64,000 bases of DNA from Niastella populi. GTDB lineage: Bacteria; Bacteroidota; Bacteroidia; Chitinophagales; Chitinophagaceae. Under the pieces are notes generated by a model, which searched no databases, was not told the origin of the DNA, and saw only the letters and a program-made list of their open reading frames with translations. The first letter of the stretch is position 1. Every line of letters starts with the position of its first letter. This document shows, in pieces, positions 54,901 to 62,492 of this stretch. Location of the stretch: positions 186,001-250,000 of the forward strand of contig NZ_LWBP01000210.1 of NCBI RefSeq assembly GCF_002078015.1, written 5' to 3'. The position numbers and the translations under genes are program-made.

Positions 54901-55712
54901 CGAATATCGTATTTTACGAAGCCGAACAAAATGCGGTGCGCATAGTGGCCGAAGAAGGCGAAACGGTGGGTAATATTTATGTTAATCCGCGGCTGAAAGA
55001 TAATGAAGGAAACTTCGTGATCGGTTCAAACGGCTTGTATGTAATAGATAATAACCGGTATGAAAAAGTAGGGAACGTAATGCCGCGGGTTACTGGTGGC
55101 TGGTTCAATAAGCTGAACTGGAAAATGTTCTCGCTCGATTGGGCCGTCGATTACCGACTTGGCGGTAAAATAGTATCGCCGCCTTTGAAATACAACCTCG
55201 GTGCGGGTATGTATAAAAGTACGTTACAATACCGCGATGCTGAAAATGGCGGATTACCTTATTATATCAGCAATGGTGAAAAGATCTTATTGCCCGGTCA
55301 CCAGGCACAGTCGCCCGATGGCAGCAAGGTATATCACGACGGCGTTATATTGCCCGGCGTTACGGTATCGGGAAAAGAGAATACAAAGATCGTCGATGCT
55401 GCATATTACTATATGAATACCTACATCTGGGGCGCATCGGCGGTAAATGAAAGTGTTGTGGTGAATAACAGTTATATCAAATTGCGCGAAGTTGTATTGG
55501 CGTATTCATTGCCGGCCAAATTTGCCAATAAGTTGCATTTTAACAATATCCGCTTTTCACTAATTGGCAGAAACCTGCTGTATTTCTACCGTACTCTCAA
55601 GAATATCGATCCCGAAGCAACCATCGGTTCCAACTGGATCAGGCAAAGCGTCGATGAAGGATCGATGGCCGCTACACGGAGCTTCGGGTTCTCTGTAAAT
55701 ATGGATTTTTAA
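51981..55712 (+). CDS. SusC/RagA transporter with STN signalling domain (pair 3)
   Basis: TonB-dependent transporter of 1243 residues. After the signal peptide come an STN domain (about 50-120, TVARQPLFVILKQLNQSKG), a serine-rich linker, a carboxypeptidase-like domain (GRVTTVDGKPLLNVSIWVKG), plug (FASALYGRSPGVLINTAPGG, NLTILKGASATALYG) and barrel ending in FSVNMDF. The STN domain contacts FecR and makes expression ligand-dependent. The plug and barrel are strikingly like those of the pair 1 SusC, including YRLSYTRNDYKGIQ and SKVHNRPYQL, so they are recent paralogues. It begins the PUL operon. Confidence 0.96.
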   Translation: MRKKGSERFFRGCLLTVAMLLVCAAFAQNGVTFNRNKAPRKSLHAGVSTPARDTTVARQPLFVILKQLNQSKGIFFLFSEKSFGDVLVKPVSNNNRPVEQILQELLQSTGLKYKRVNNKTFVIVDASRDNSPLNKSSSSSSASETGNTSAESKMQLVKGRVTTVDGKPLLNVSIWVKGTNRGTTTNANGEFEMEGSKGEVLEMTSVGYDRKEVVLNNSSAIIYLHARLSVVDKMMNEVVVTALGVNKYSRSLGYSLSTVTAEDLTSAGNTNFASALYGRSPGVLINTAPGGATSAVQVQIRGVNSLNFNAQPLYVVDGIVIRNTNEKGIAGINNGGYWVDPRIRGNGILDINTADIDNLTILKGASATALYGSEAAAGVVVITTKKGAPKKRLGVSVNYTNTIEQAAFLPDFQHTYGPGADRATNLSEGATEEGWIPVDLDGDGANDHLRPNFTAYAQFGPKFDGRDVAWWDGHLRPYKAHENNYKQLYRTGFNSILNTSVANQTDKFSYRLSYTRNDYKGIQHGGDLQRNTFHLNSNFKINDKLNVDVISSYFNSKVHNRPYQLTRIIAAYAGFYSRAEDMGVVLNKYKTSEGYKWVPWNQSQRNPAEALRSNVKVEMLDFLWMQLRNSEDEFQDRFLNSVTLNYELNSNLKFRARIGNDLTSLKTETRQYNEYPVIYNPSNASTGKFKLANGRYSIFYGDGLLTWTKKWNSKWSLSVTGGFQARKENYNDQSSETTDGLLEENWFSLENSYHPVLTQTDRSAILKYAYLGFFNLAYKNYLFLEGTARKEYSSTLPPGKNSYFYPSLNTGFIFSEVMNLPGWISFGKVRSSYGIVGNAPPAYTSPVAYTQTTLFSMNGPVAALNAQINAGNNDIRPENKYELEVGLESMLFKNRLGFEVTWFNSRTVNQIVQLSIPSSSGAMTKLVNAGELKSNGVEMGLHAFPLTGKKLKWKSQLNVSMSRSTVSKLASGVSNIVFYEAEQNAVRIVAEEGETVGNIYVNPRLKDNEGNFVIGSNGLYVIDNNRYEKVGNVMPRVTGGWFNKLNWKMFSLDWAVDYRLGGKIVSPPLKYNLGAGMYKSTLQYRDAENGGLPYYISNGEKILLPGHQAQSPDGSKVYHDGVILPGVTVSGKENTKIVDAAYYYMNTYIWGASAVNESVVVNNSYIKLREVVLAYSLPAKFANKLHFNNIRFSLIGRNLLYFYRTLKNIDPEATIGSNWIRQSVDEGSMAATRSFGFSVNMDF

Positions 55713-55725
55713 TGAATGATCGTAA

Positions 55726-57339
55726 ATGACCAAAACGGTTCAACATATAATTTTATTGGTATTGCTGGTTGCTGTAACTATCACCGGTTGCCGCAAAAAG
55801 CTGGCAGACCTGTATTATGACGCCGACAAAACCGTACAACCTTCCATTGAAAAGTTCTTTACCCAAATGCTTGACAACGACCGCGTACATCCCTCATACT
55901 GGAACGTGCGCACGTTTATTGCTTTGCACACCGGCGTGTATACCCAGTTGATCGGTTATTTGAACTATACGACCTCGTATCAGCAGAATGCAGGTTACAC
56001 GCAAGACAGGTGGAACGATTTTTACCGGCCGGGCACCGCCGGTGATGGCGGTAATGGCGGCATAATGGCCCATTACCGGTTGATAGAATCTTTGTACAAT
56101 TCCATAGAAGATGATCAGCAAAAAGCCAATGCCGCTGTTTTTGAAATGGCTGCAAGAGTAGTGATGTATGACCAGGCTTCGCAACTGGTCGATTGCTGGG
56201 GCGATATTCCTTTTAGTGAAGCCGGCAGGGTGAACACCTCCGGCGGTTCGATGTTGCCGGGGTTTGAAGCTGCGTCAAACGTGTACAATACCATCCTCGA
56301 TGGGTTGAAAAATGCAGCGCTCTATTTTTCAGGCGCAACGCTATCCCCGGCTGCGCATGCCGCATTCACCAAACAGGACATCCTGTTGAACGGACAGTTA
56401 GGTAAATGGCAGCGTTATGCCAATTCGTTGCGGTTACGCCTGCTGATGCGCCTGTCGTATGTTGATGAAACAAGAGCGAAAACGGAAGTATTGACAATAA
56501 TAAACAATCCCGACCAGTTTCCGTTGGTTGACGGTGCATCGAACTACATGCCTGCAACAACAGATGTTTTACAACAGCCGCTTGCCAACTATGTCGAAGA
56601 TCTGCATAATGCGCTTTCTGAAGTGTTCAATTATTCGGCTCCTGATCATTTGCTGAATAAAGCGATGAAGCCGGCCAACGATCCACGTATTCCGGTGATG
56701 TTCGATAAATACGGCCGAACCGAAGGGGATCAGTTTATTCCCAATGCCGATTACAATGGCCTGCCGGTTAGCTTCAATGCCGAACAGCAGCAGGTGAACC
56801 TGGGCCGTTACGCCATTCTTGATTCCGCTACATTTTTATACAATAGTAAGTTGCCGGGGATTGTGATCACCGCCCCGGAAGTGAACTTTTTAAAAGCCGA
56901 AGCCTGGGAACGCTGGGGCGGGGGCGATGCGAAGTCGGCATATGAAACCGCTATCAGGCAATCGATTGCTTTTTACTATTATCTCAATAGCCTGAATACC
57001 ATTACCCGTATGCCTCTGGCGCAACCGTCCGCTGCTGCCATCGACAATTTTATACAAGACGATCAAGTAAGTTATACAGGTACGGCCAACGAGTTGCTGG
57101 CTAAGATCTGGTTACAGAAATGGGTGCATTTTGGCTTTTTGCAATCGGTACAGGCCTGGGCAGAATACCGGAGAACAAAACACCCCCTGTTGCAGTTCTA
57201 TCCCTCTACCTTGCCCGGTTACGAATGGCCGCCTTCGAGGCTGGTGTATCCTTCCAGCGAAACATCATATAATACAAACTATATAACCGTAAAAGATAAG
57301 GATGTACGTACAGGCAGAATATTTTGGGATGTTAAATAA
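55726..57339 (+). CDS. SusD-like nutrient-binding lipoprotein (pair 3)
   Basis: Surface lipoprotein of 537 residues; lipobox VTITGC, then QDRWNDFYRPG, MYDQASQLVDCWGDIPFSEAG, NSLRLRLLMRLSYVDE and KAEAWERWGGGDAKSAYE. It matches the pair 1 SusD closely, mirroring the relation of their SusC partners. It starts 13 bp after susC and should bind the incoming oligosaccharide. Confidence 0.95.
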   Translation: MTKTVQHIILLVLLVAVTITGCRKKLADLYYDADKTVQPSIEKFFTQMLDNDRVHPSYWNVRTFIALHTGVYTQLIGYLNYTTSYQQNAGYTQDRWNDFYRPGTAGDGGNGGIMAHYRLIESLYNSIEDDQQKANAAVFEMAARVVMYDQASQLVDCWGDIPFSEAGRVNTSGGSMLPGFEAASNVYNTILDGLKNAALYFSGATLSPAAHAAFTKQDILLNGQLGKWQRYANSLRLRLLMRLSYVDETRAKTEVLTIINNPDQFPLVDGASNYMPATTDVLQQPLANYVEDLHNALSEVFNYSAPDHLLNKAMKPANDPRIPVMFDKYGRTEGDQFIPNADYNGLPVSFNAEQQQVNLGRYAILDSATFLYNSKLPGIVITAPEVNFLKAEAWERWGGGDAKSAYETAIRQSIAFYYYLNSLNTITRMPLAQPSAAAIDNFIQDDQVSYTGTANELLAKIWLQKWVHFGFLQSVQAWAEYRRTKHPLLQFYPSTLPGYEWPPSRLVYPSSETSYNTNYITVKDKDVRTGRIFWDVK

Positions 57340-57505
57340 ACTCTAAGGTTTCAGGACTTTTTAAAATCCGGTATGTATCGTTGAAAATTTGCGCCCAGTA
57401 CTTAGTTTTGACCCCCCTGTATCAACCTGATATCCGTTACTGCTATTTATAGCCACCGAAACAAAGATTGTTGCCAATTATTAATAACAAAACCAGCTTC
57501 TGTTT

Positions 57506-58948
57506 ATGATGCGTGTTTCATTCTATTATCTTTTTGTTTTACTCATACTGACAGGCAGTACTATGGCACAGGAACAGGTACACCCGCAGTCGACCCAATA
57601 CGAATGGCCAACCGACCCGGCCGTAAAAGAAAAGCTGGAGAACTGGCGCGATCAGAAGTTTGGGATGATCATTCACTGGGGATTGTATGCAGTACCCGGC
57701 ATGATAGAATCATGGGCATTGTGTTCGGAAGATTGGGTATCACGCGATACGAACAGCAATTACTGCGATTTCAAAAACTGGTACTGGGGTTTGAAAAAAG
57801 ATTTCAATCCCGTTCAGTTTAATCCCGACCAATGGGCGCAGGCCGCGAAAGACGCCGGTATGCGGTACCTGGTATTCACTACCAAACACCACGATGGCTT
57901 TTGTATGTTCGATACGAAAGAAACCGATTTCAAGATCACCAACGGTCCTTTCGCCGGTAATGCCAAAGCCAATGTAGCCAAATACGTATTCGAAGCGTTC
58001 CGCAAACAGGGCCTGATGATCGGCGCTTATTATTCAAAACCCGACTGGCATAGCCCATACTACTGGTGGCCAATGTATGCCACGCCCGATCGCAATAATA
58101 ATTATGATATCCGCAAACATCCCTGGCGCTGGAACAGGTTTAAGGAATATACGTATAACCAGATCAGTGAGCTGATGCACGATTACGGTTCCATGGATAT
58201 CCTGTGGCTCGACGGTGGTTGGGTGCGGCCGCTGGAAACGGTAACCGATGAAGTGCGGGCCTGGGGAGCTGCCATTCCGGCCTGGAGCCAGGATATCGAT
58301 ATGCCAAAGATTGCCGAAATGGCGCGCAAGGCGCAGCCCGGTTTGCTGATCGTCGACAGAACGGTTCATGGCCCGTATGAAAATTATCAAACACCCGAGC
58401 AACGGGTTCCCGATAAACAACTCGAACATCCCTGGGAAAGCTGCATTACACTTGGTGATAACTGGGGGTATGTGCCAACCGATAAGCTGAAAACGCCGTC
58501 TAAAGTTATTCATCAGTTGATTGAAGTGGTTGCCAAAGGCGGCAGCCTGTTGCTGGGCGTTGGTCCCAAACCCGATGGAACGTTGGATGCACCCGTTGTA
58601 GAACGCCTGGCCGCGATCGGCAACTGGCTGAAGGCAAACGGTGCAGCTATTTACAACACCCGGCCCATTCAGGGTTATCAAAGTGGCAAAGTGTATTTTA
58701 CGCAATCGAAAAATACCAGGTCGGTATATGCCCTTGCCCTGCTCGATGAAAACAGCCCCGTGCCTGCTACCATTGAATGGGATATCAATGTGCCGCCCAA
58801 AGGATCGAAAATAAAACTGTTGTCAACCGGCGCCAATGTGAAGTATGTTATCAATGGCGAAAAAGTGAAAGTAAATATTCCGGCTGCTGTACAAAAGATG
58901 AAAGGTGTTCCGGCCCTGACTTTTGAATTTATAGTGGCAGCAGATTAG
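57506..58948 (+). CDS. GH29 alpha-L-fucosidase (type A-like)
   Basis: Secreted fucosidase of 480 residues: signal peptide (STMAQ), then KFGMIIHWGLYAVPG, MRYLVFTTKHHDGFCMFDTK, and nucleophile D236 in MDILWLDGGWV; EHPWESCITLGDNWGYVP and GGSLLLGVGPKPDG follow. These fit the broad-specificity GH29 type. It acts on alpha-1,2-fucose such as that on xyloglucan galactose. Two ATG codons (57506, 57509) are equivalent. It belongs to the ECF-controlled PUL. Confidence 0.92.
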   Translation: MMRVSFYYLFVLLILTGSTMAQEQVHPQSTQYEWPTDPAVKEKLENWRDQKFGMIIHWGLYAVPGMIESWALCSEDWVSRDTNSNYCDFKNWYWGLKKDFNPVQFNPDQWAQAAKDAGMRYLVFTTKHHDGFCMFDTKETDFKITNGPFAGNAKANVAKYVFEAFRKQGLMIGAYYSKPDWHSPYYWWPMYATPDRNNNYDIRKHPWRWNRFKEYTYNQISELMHDYGSMDILWLDGGWVRPLETVTDEVRAWGAAIPAWSQDIDMPKIAEMARKAQPGLLIVDRTVHGPYENYQTPEQRVPDKQLEHPWESCITLGDNWGYVPTDKLKTPSKVIHQLIEVVAKGGSLLLGVGPKPDGTLDAPVVERLAAIGNWLKANGAAIYNTRPIQGYQSGKVYFTQSKNTRSVYALALLDENSPVPATIEWDINVPPKGSKIKLLSTGANVKYVINGEKVKVNIPAAVQKMKGVPALTFEFIVAAD

Positions 58949-58983
58949 GTAACCGATATAAAAATTTATAATCAGTAGAGCGT

Positions 58984-60444
58984 ATGAAAGTAAGTAAAGG
59001 AGTTATTTCAATAGCGACGGCGGCATTTGTGTCATTCTCATTTTTATCCGCACAGGCCCAGGTAAATGCGCCGGCGCCTGTTGGCCCGGTACCAACGCCT
59101 GCCCAACTTGCCTGGCACCAAATGGAAACCAATGCCTTTGTACATTTTACCATCAATACATTTACCGATAAAGAGTGGGGCTATGGCGATGAAAGCCCGA
59201 AGTTGTTTAACCCCGCCGCTACCGATGCCATGCAATGGGCGCGGGTGCTGAAGGAAACCGGTTTCAAACAAATGATCCTCACCTGTAAACACCACGATGG
59301 CTTTTGTTTATGGCCTACCAAATACACCGAACATTCAATAAAGAACAGTCCGTATAAAAACGGGAAAGGCGATATTGTAAAGGAAGCATCCGATGCCTGT
59401 AAAAAGTACGGGTTGAAATTTGGGGTATATCTTTCACCGTGGGACAGGAACCGGGCCGATTATGGCACACCTGATTACATTACTTATTACCGCAACCAGT
59501 TGAAAGAATTGTTCACCGGTTACGGACCGGTTTGCGAAATGTGGTTCGATGGGGCCAATGGCGGTGACGGTTATTATGGCGGCGCCAGGGAAAAAAGAAA
59601 GATCGATGGAAAAACGTATTATGACTGGCCAGCGACGTTAAGCCTGGTGCGGCAGATGCAGCCCAATGTGATCTTCTTCAGCGATGCAGGTCCGGGTGTA
59701 CGCTGGGTAGGTAATGAAAGAGGCGTTGCGGGGGAAACCAACTGGAACACCATTACACCCGATACCCTCTACGCCGGAAAAGCGGGCATCGAGGATTTAT
59801 TGAATACCGGCTCTGAAGATGGAACTGCATGGATCCCCGCAGAAGTGGACGTGTCTATAAGGCCCGGCTGGTTCTATCATAAGAAAGAAGATTCACTGGT
59901 TAAAACCGCGCAGCAGTTGTTCGACATTTATCTCACCTCAGTAGGCCGTGGCGCGGTGTTGCTGCTGAACATTCCGCCCGATCAGCGCGGTTTGTTCCAT
60001 GAAAAGGATATCAAATCATTGTACGGCTTCCGCAATATCCTCAACCGCGAATTAGGTAAGAATAAAGCTGCGGGCGCTTCTGCAACCGCCAGCAATTTCC
60101 GGGGTAAGGCAGGCGCTTATGCGGCCGGCAATGCGGTTGATAACAGCAACGAAACGTATTGGGCAACAGATGACGAAGTAACTACCGCATCGCTCGAAAT
60201 AAACACCGGCAAGGTGCAAACGTTCAAATACATCATGCTGCAGGAATATATAAAACTGGGCCAGCGCGTAAAATCATTTACGGTAGAGGTGTGGAACAAC
60301 GATGCCTGGCAGCAGGTAGCCGCCGGCACTACTATCGGGTATAAGCGCATCCTGAAACTTACGCCTGTAAAAGCCGGTAAAGTGCGGGTCAATATCACCG
60401 CTTCAAAAGCCTGTCCGCTCATTTCAAACGTAGCCCTGTATTAA
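58984..60444 (+). CDS. GH29 fucosidase (type B-like) with F5/8-type C-terminal domain
   Basis: Secreted protein of 486 residues: signal peptide (SAQAQ), GH29 barrel with FVHFTINTFTDKEWGYGDES, MILTCKHHDGFCLWPTKYTEHS, and nucleophile D189 in CEMWFDGANG; the distinctive GVYLSPWDRN segment. It fits the GH29-B group that prefers 1,3/1,4-linked fucose on branched glycans. The C-terminal part (about 360-486, NAVDNSNETYWATDDE) is an F5/8 type C-like carbohydrate-binding fold. It starts 35 bp after the previous GH29. Having two GH29 types side by side suggests two fucose linkages in the target glycan. Confidence 0.88.
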   Translation: MKVSKGVISIATAAFVSFSFLSAQAQVNAPAPVGPVPTPAQLAWHQMETNAFVHFTINTFTDKEWGYGDESPKLFNPAATDAMQWARVLKETGFKQMILTCKHHDGFCLWPTKYTEHSIKNSPYKNGKGDIVKEASDACKKYGLKFGVYLSPWDRNRADYGTPDYITYYRNQLKELFTGYGPVCEMWFDGANGGDGYYGGAREKRKIDGKTYYDWPATLSLVRQMQPNVIFFSDAGPGVRWVGNERGVAGETNWNTITPDTLYAGKAGIEDLLNTGSEDGTAWIPAEVDVSIRPGWFYHKKEDSLVKTAQQLFDIYLTSVGRGAVLLLNIPPDQRGLFHEKDIKSLYGFRNILNRELGKNKAAGASATASNFRGKAGAYAAGNAVDNSNETYWATDDEVTTASLEINTGKVQTFKYIMLQEYIKLGQRVKSFTVEVWNNDAWQQVAAGTTIGYKRILKLTPVKAGKVRVNITASKACPLISNVALY

Positions 60445-60512
60445 TCATATTATAGAACCAATTGTAGAAAGATATTATGCAATTTCTCTGGCGTTGTGGC
60501 ACGGTTAACAAC

Positions 60513-62363
60513 ATGAAATGGTTTCTTTTTGGTTTGGTGTGCATGTTGATGGCCGGTGCGTCCATGGCTCAAAAAGCCCGTTCATTTGAAGTGAAGAACG
60601 GGCTGTTCATATACGACAATCAACCTGTACAAATTCACTCGGGCGAAATGCATTATGCCCGCATTCCCGCGCAATACTGGCGGCACCGCTTAAAAATGGT
60701 TAAGGCCATGGGCCTTAACACGGTGGCTACTTATGTATTCTGGAACTATCACAACCCGGCCCCCGGAGTGTGGGATTTCAAAACAGGCAGTCACAACATT
60801 GCCGAATTCCTGCGCATTGCAAAGGAAGAAGGGTTGTTTGTAATTCTGCGGCCGGGTCCGTATGCCTGCGCCGAATGGGAATTCGGGGGTTATCCCTGGT
60901 GGTTATCGAAAGATACCAGCCTCGTCATTCGCTCATACAACCAGCCGTTTTTAGATTCCTGCAAGGTTTACATCAATAAACTGGCTGAGCAGGTAAAGCC
61001 TTACCTCGTGAGCAGTGGCGGACCCGTTATTATGGTGCAGGTTGAAAATGAATTCGGATCATACGTGTCGCAGCGGAAGGATATACCCATTGACACACAT
61101 CGCAGGTATAATGAAGCCATACATCAGCAACTGGTAAGTTCAGGGTTAACTGGGCCATTCTTCACTTCCGATGGAACGTGGTTGTTTGAAGGCGGTTCTA
61201 TACCCGGTATATTACCGACTGCCAATGGCGAAGACAATGTAGAGAACCTGAAAAAGGCAGTGAATAAATACCATAATAACGAAGGCCCGTATATGGTAGC
61301 GGAATATTATCCCGGCTGGTTACACCACTGGGCCGAACCGTTTCCCAATATCGGTGTGCAGCAGGTTGCGCAGCAAATAGAGAAATACCTGAAGAACGGT
61401 GTGCACTTCAATGTTTACATGGTACATGGCGGCACCAATTTCGGATTTACATCCGGCGCCAATTACAATAATGAGCACGATATTCAACCCGATCTTACCA
61501 GCTACGATTATGATGCGCCGATCTCCGAAGCAGGCTGGGCCACACCCAAATATCTTGCCGTGCGTGATCTGATAAAAAAATATGCAAAATATACGGTACC
61601 GGAAATACCTGCAAAGATCCCCGTGATCACACTGCCTGCCATTCAGCTGAACAGATCGATTGACCTGTTTGATCTTAAAAAAACAGTACAACCGGTAGTG
61701 GCCGATACACCACTATCTTTTGAAGCGCTGAACCAGGGGCATGGATATGTATTGTACAGTAAACGTTTTACCCAACCTGTACAGGGTACCCTGCAGATAA
61801 AAGGATTGCGTGATTACGCTGTAGTTTATGTTGACGGAAAGAAAGTGGCGGTCTTAAATCGCGTGAATAAAGAGTATACTGCTGCAATAAATATTCCTTT
61901 TAACGGTATGCTCGAGATTCTGGTGGAGAATATGGGCCGGATCAATTATGGCAGTGAGATAGTGCATAACAGCAAAGGCATTATTTCACCGGTGCTCATC
62001 GATGATATGGAGATCACCGGCGGCTGGAATATGTACAAACTTCCATTCGATAAAGCGCCGGTTGTTGGTACAGGCAAACAAAAAGAAGGGAAGGCGGCTA
62101 TTTACAGCGGTACGTTCAGTGTAACCAACCCCGGCGATGTATTCCTCGATATGCATAACTGGGGCAAAGGGATCGTATTTGTAAATGGCATCAACCTGGG
62201 CCGGTACTGGCAGGTAGGACCGCAGCAAACTTTATATTTACCTGGTTGCTGGTTGAAGAAAGGTATAAATCAGATCGTGGTATTTGAGCAGTTGAACGAT
62301 AATATTAAACCGGTGATACCTACGGTGGCAAAACCGGTATTGACGGAATTGAAGGGAGAATAG
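60513..62363 (+). CDS. GH35 beta-galactosidase
   Basis: Secreted enzyme of 616 residues: signal peptide (ASMAQ), GH35 barrel with IHSGEMHYARIPAQYWRHRL, GLNTVATYVFWNYHNP, acid/base E121 in ACAEWEFGGYPWWL, and nucleophile E264 in MVAEYYPGWLHHW. Jelly-roll domains with GIVFVNGINLGRYW close it. It removes terminal beta-linked galactose. The ATG at 60513 gives a proper signal peptide; 60477 is an upstream alternative. In the PUL it would follow fucose removal in xyloglucan-type side chains. Confidence 0.94.
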   Translation: MKWFLFGLVCMLMAGASMAQKARSFEVKNGLFIYDNQPVQIHSGEMHYARIPAQYWRHRLKMVKAMGLNTVATYVFWNYHNPAPGVWDFKTGSHNIAEFLRIAKEEGLFVILRPGPYACAEWEFGGYPWWLSKDTSLVIRSYNQPFLDSCKVYINKLAEQVKPYLVSSGGPVIMVQVENEFGSYVSQRKDIPIDTHRRYNEAIHQQLVSSGLTGPFFTSDGTWLFEGGSIPGILPTANGEDNVENLKKAVNKYHNNEGPYMVAEYYPGWLHHWAEPFPNIGVQQVAQQIEKYLKNGVHFNVYMVHGGTNFGFTSGANYNNEHDIQPDLTSYDYDAPISEAGWATPKYLAVRDLIKKYAKYTVPEIPAKIPVITLPAIQLNRSIDLFDLKKTVQPVVADTPLSFEALNQGHGYVLYSKRFTQPVQGTLQIKGLRDYAVVYVDGKKVAVLNRVNKEYTAAINIPFNGMLEILVENMGRINYGSEIVHNSKGIISPVLIDDMEITGGWNMYKLPFDKAPVVGTGKQKEGKAAIYSGTFSVTNPGDVFLDMHNWGKGIVFVNGINLGRYWQVGPQQTLYLPGCWLKKGINQIVVFEQLNDNIKPVIPTVAKPVLTELKGE

Positions 62364-62460
62364 GAGACAGGTGAATGGTCAATGGTCAATGGTGAATAAG
62401 CCGCCGGCATTCAACATTCCCCAAAAACCGGAATCATCTCACCACTCACAATTCACCAGA
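62364..62460. repeat. short intergenic repeats (AATGGTC, TCACCA words)
   Basis: GTGAATGGTCAATGGTCAAT and then TCACCACTCACAATTCACCA are related to the TTGACCA runs at 3421-3443 and 44055-44082, in the opposite orientation. Confidence 0.65.
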
Positions 62461-62492
62461 TCAGATATTCTAAAGCTAATTTTATATACATA

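Noticed and set aside
58034-58705. Minus-strand open frame of 223 codons
   Set aside because: Fully antisense to the GH29 gene at 57506-58948, whose motifs and catalytic Asp are clear.
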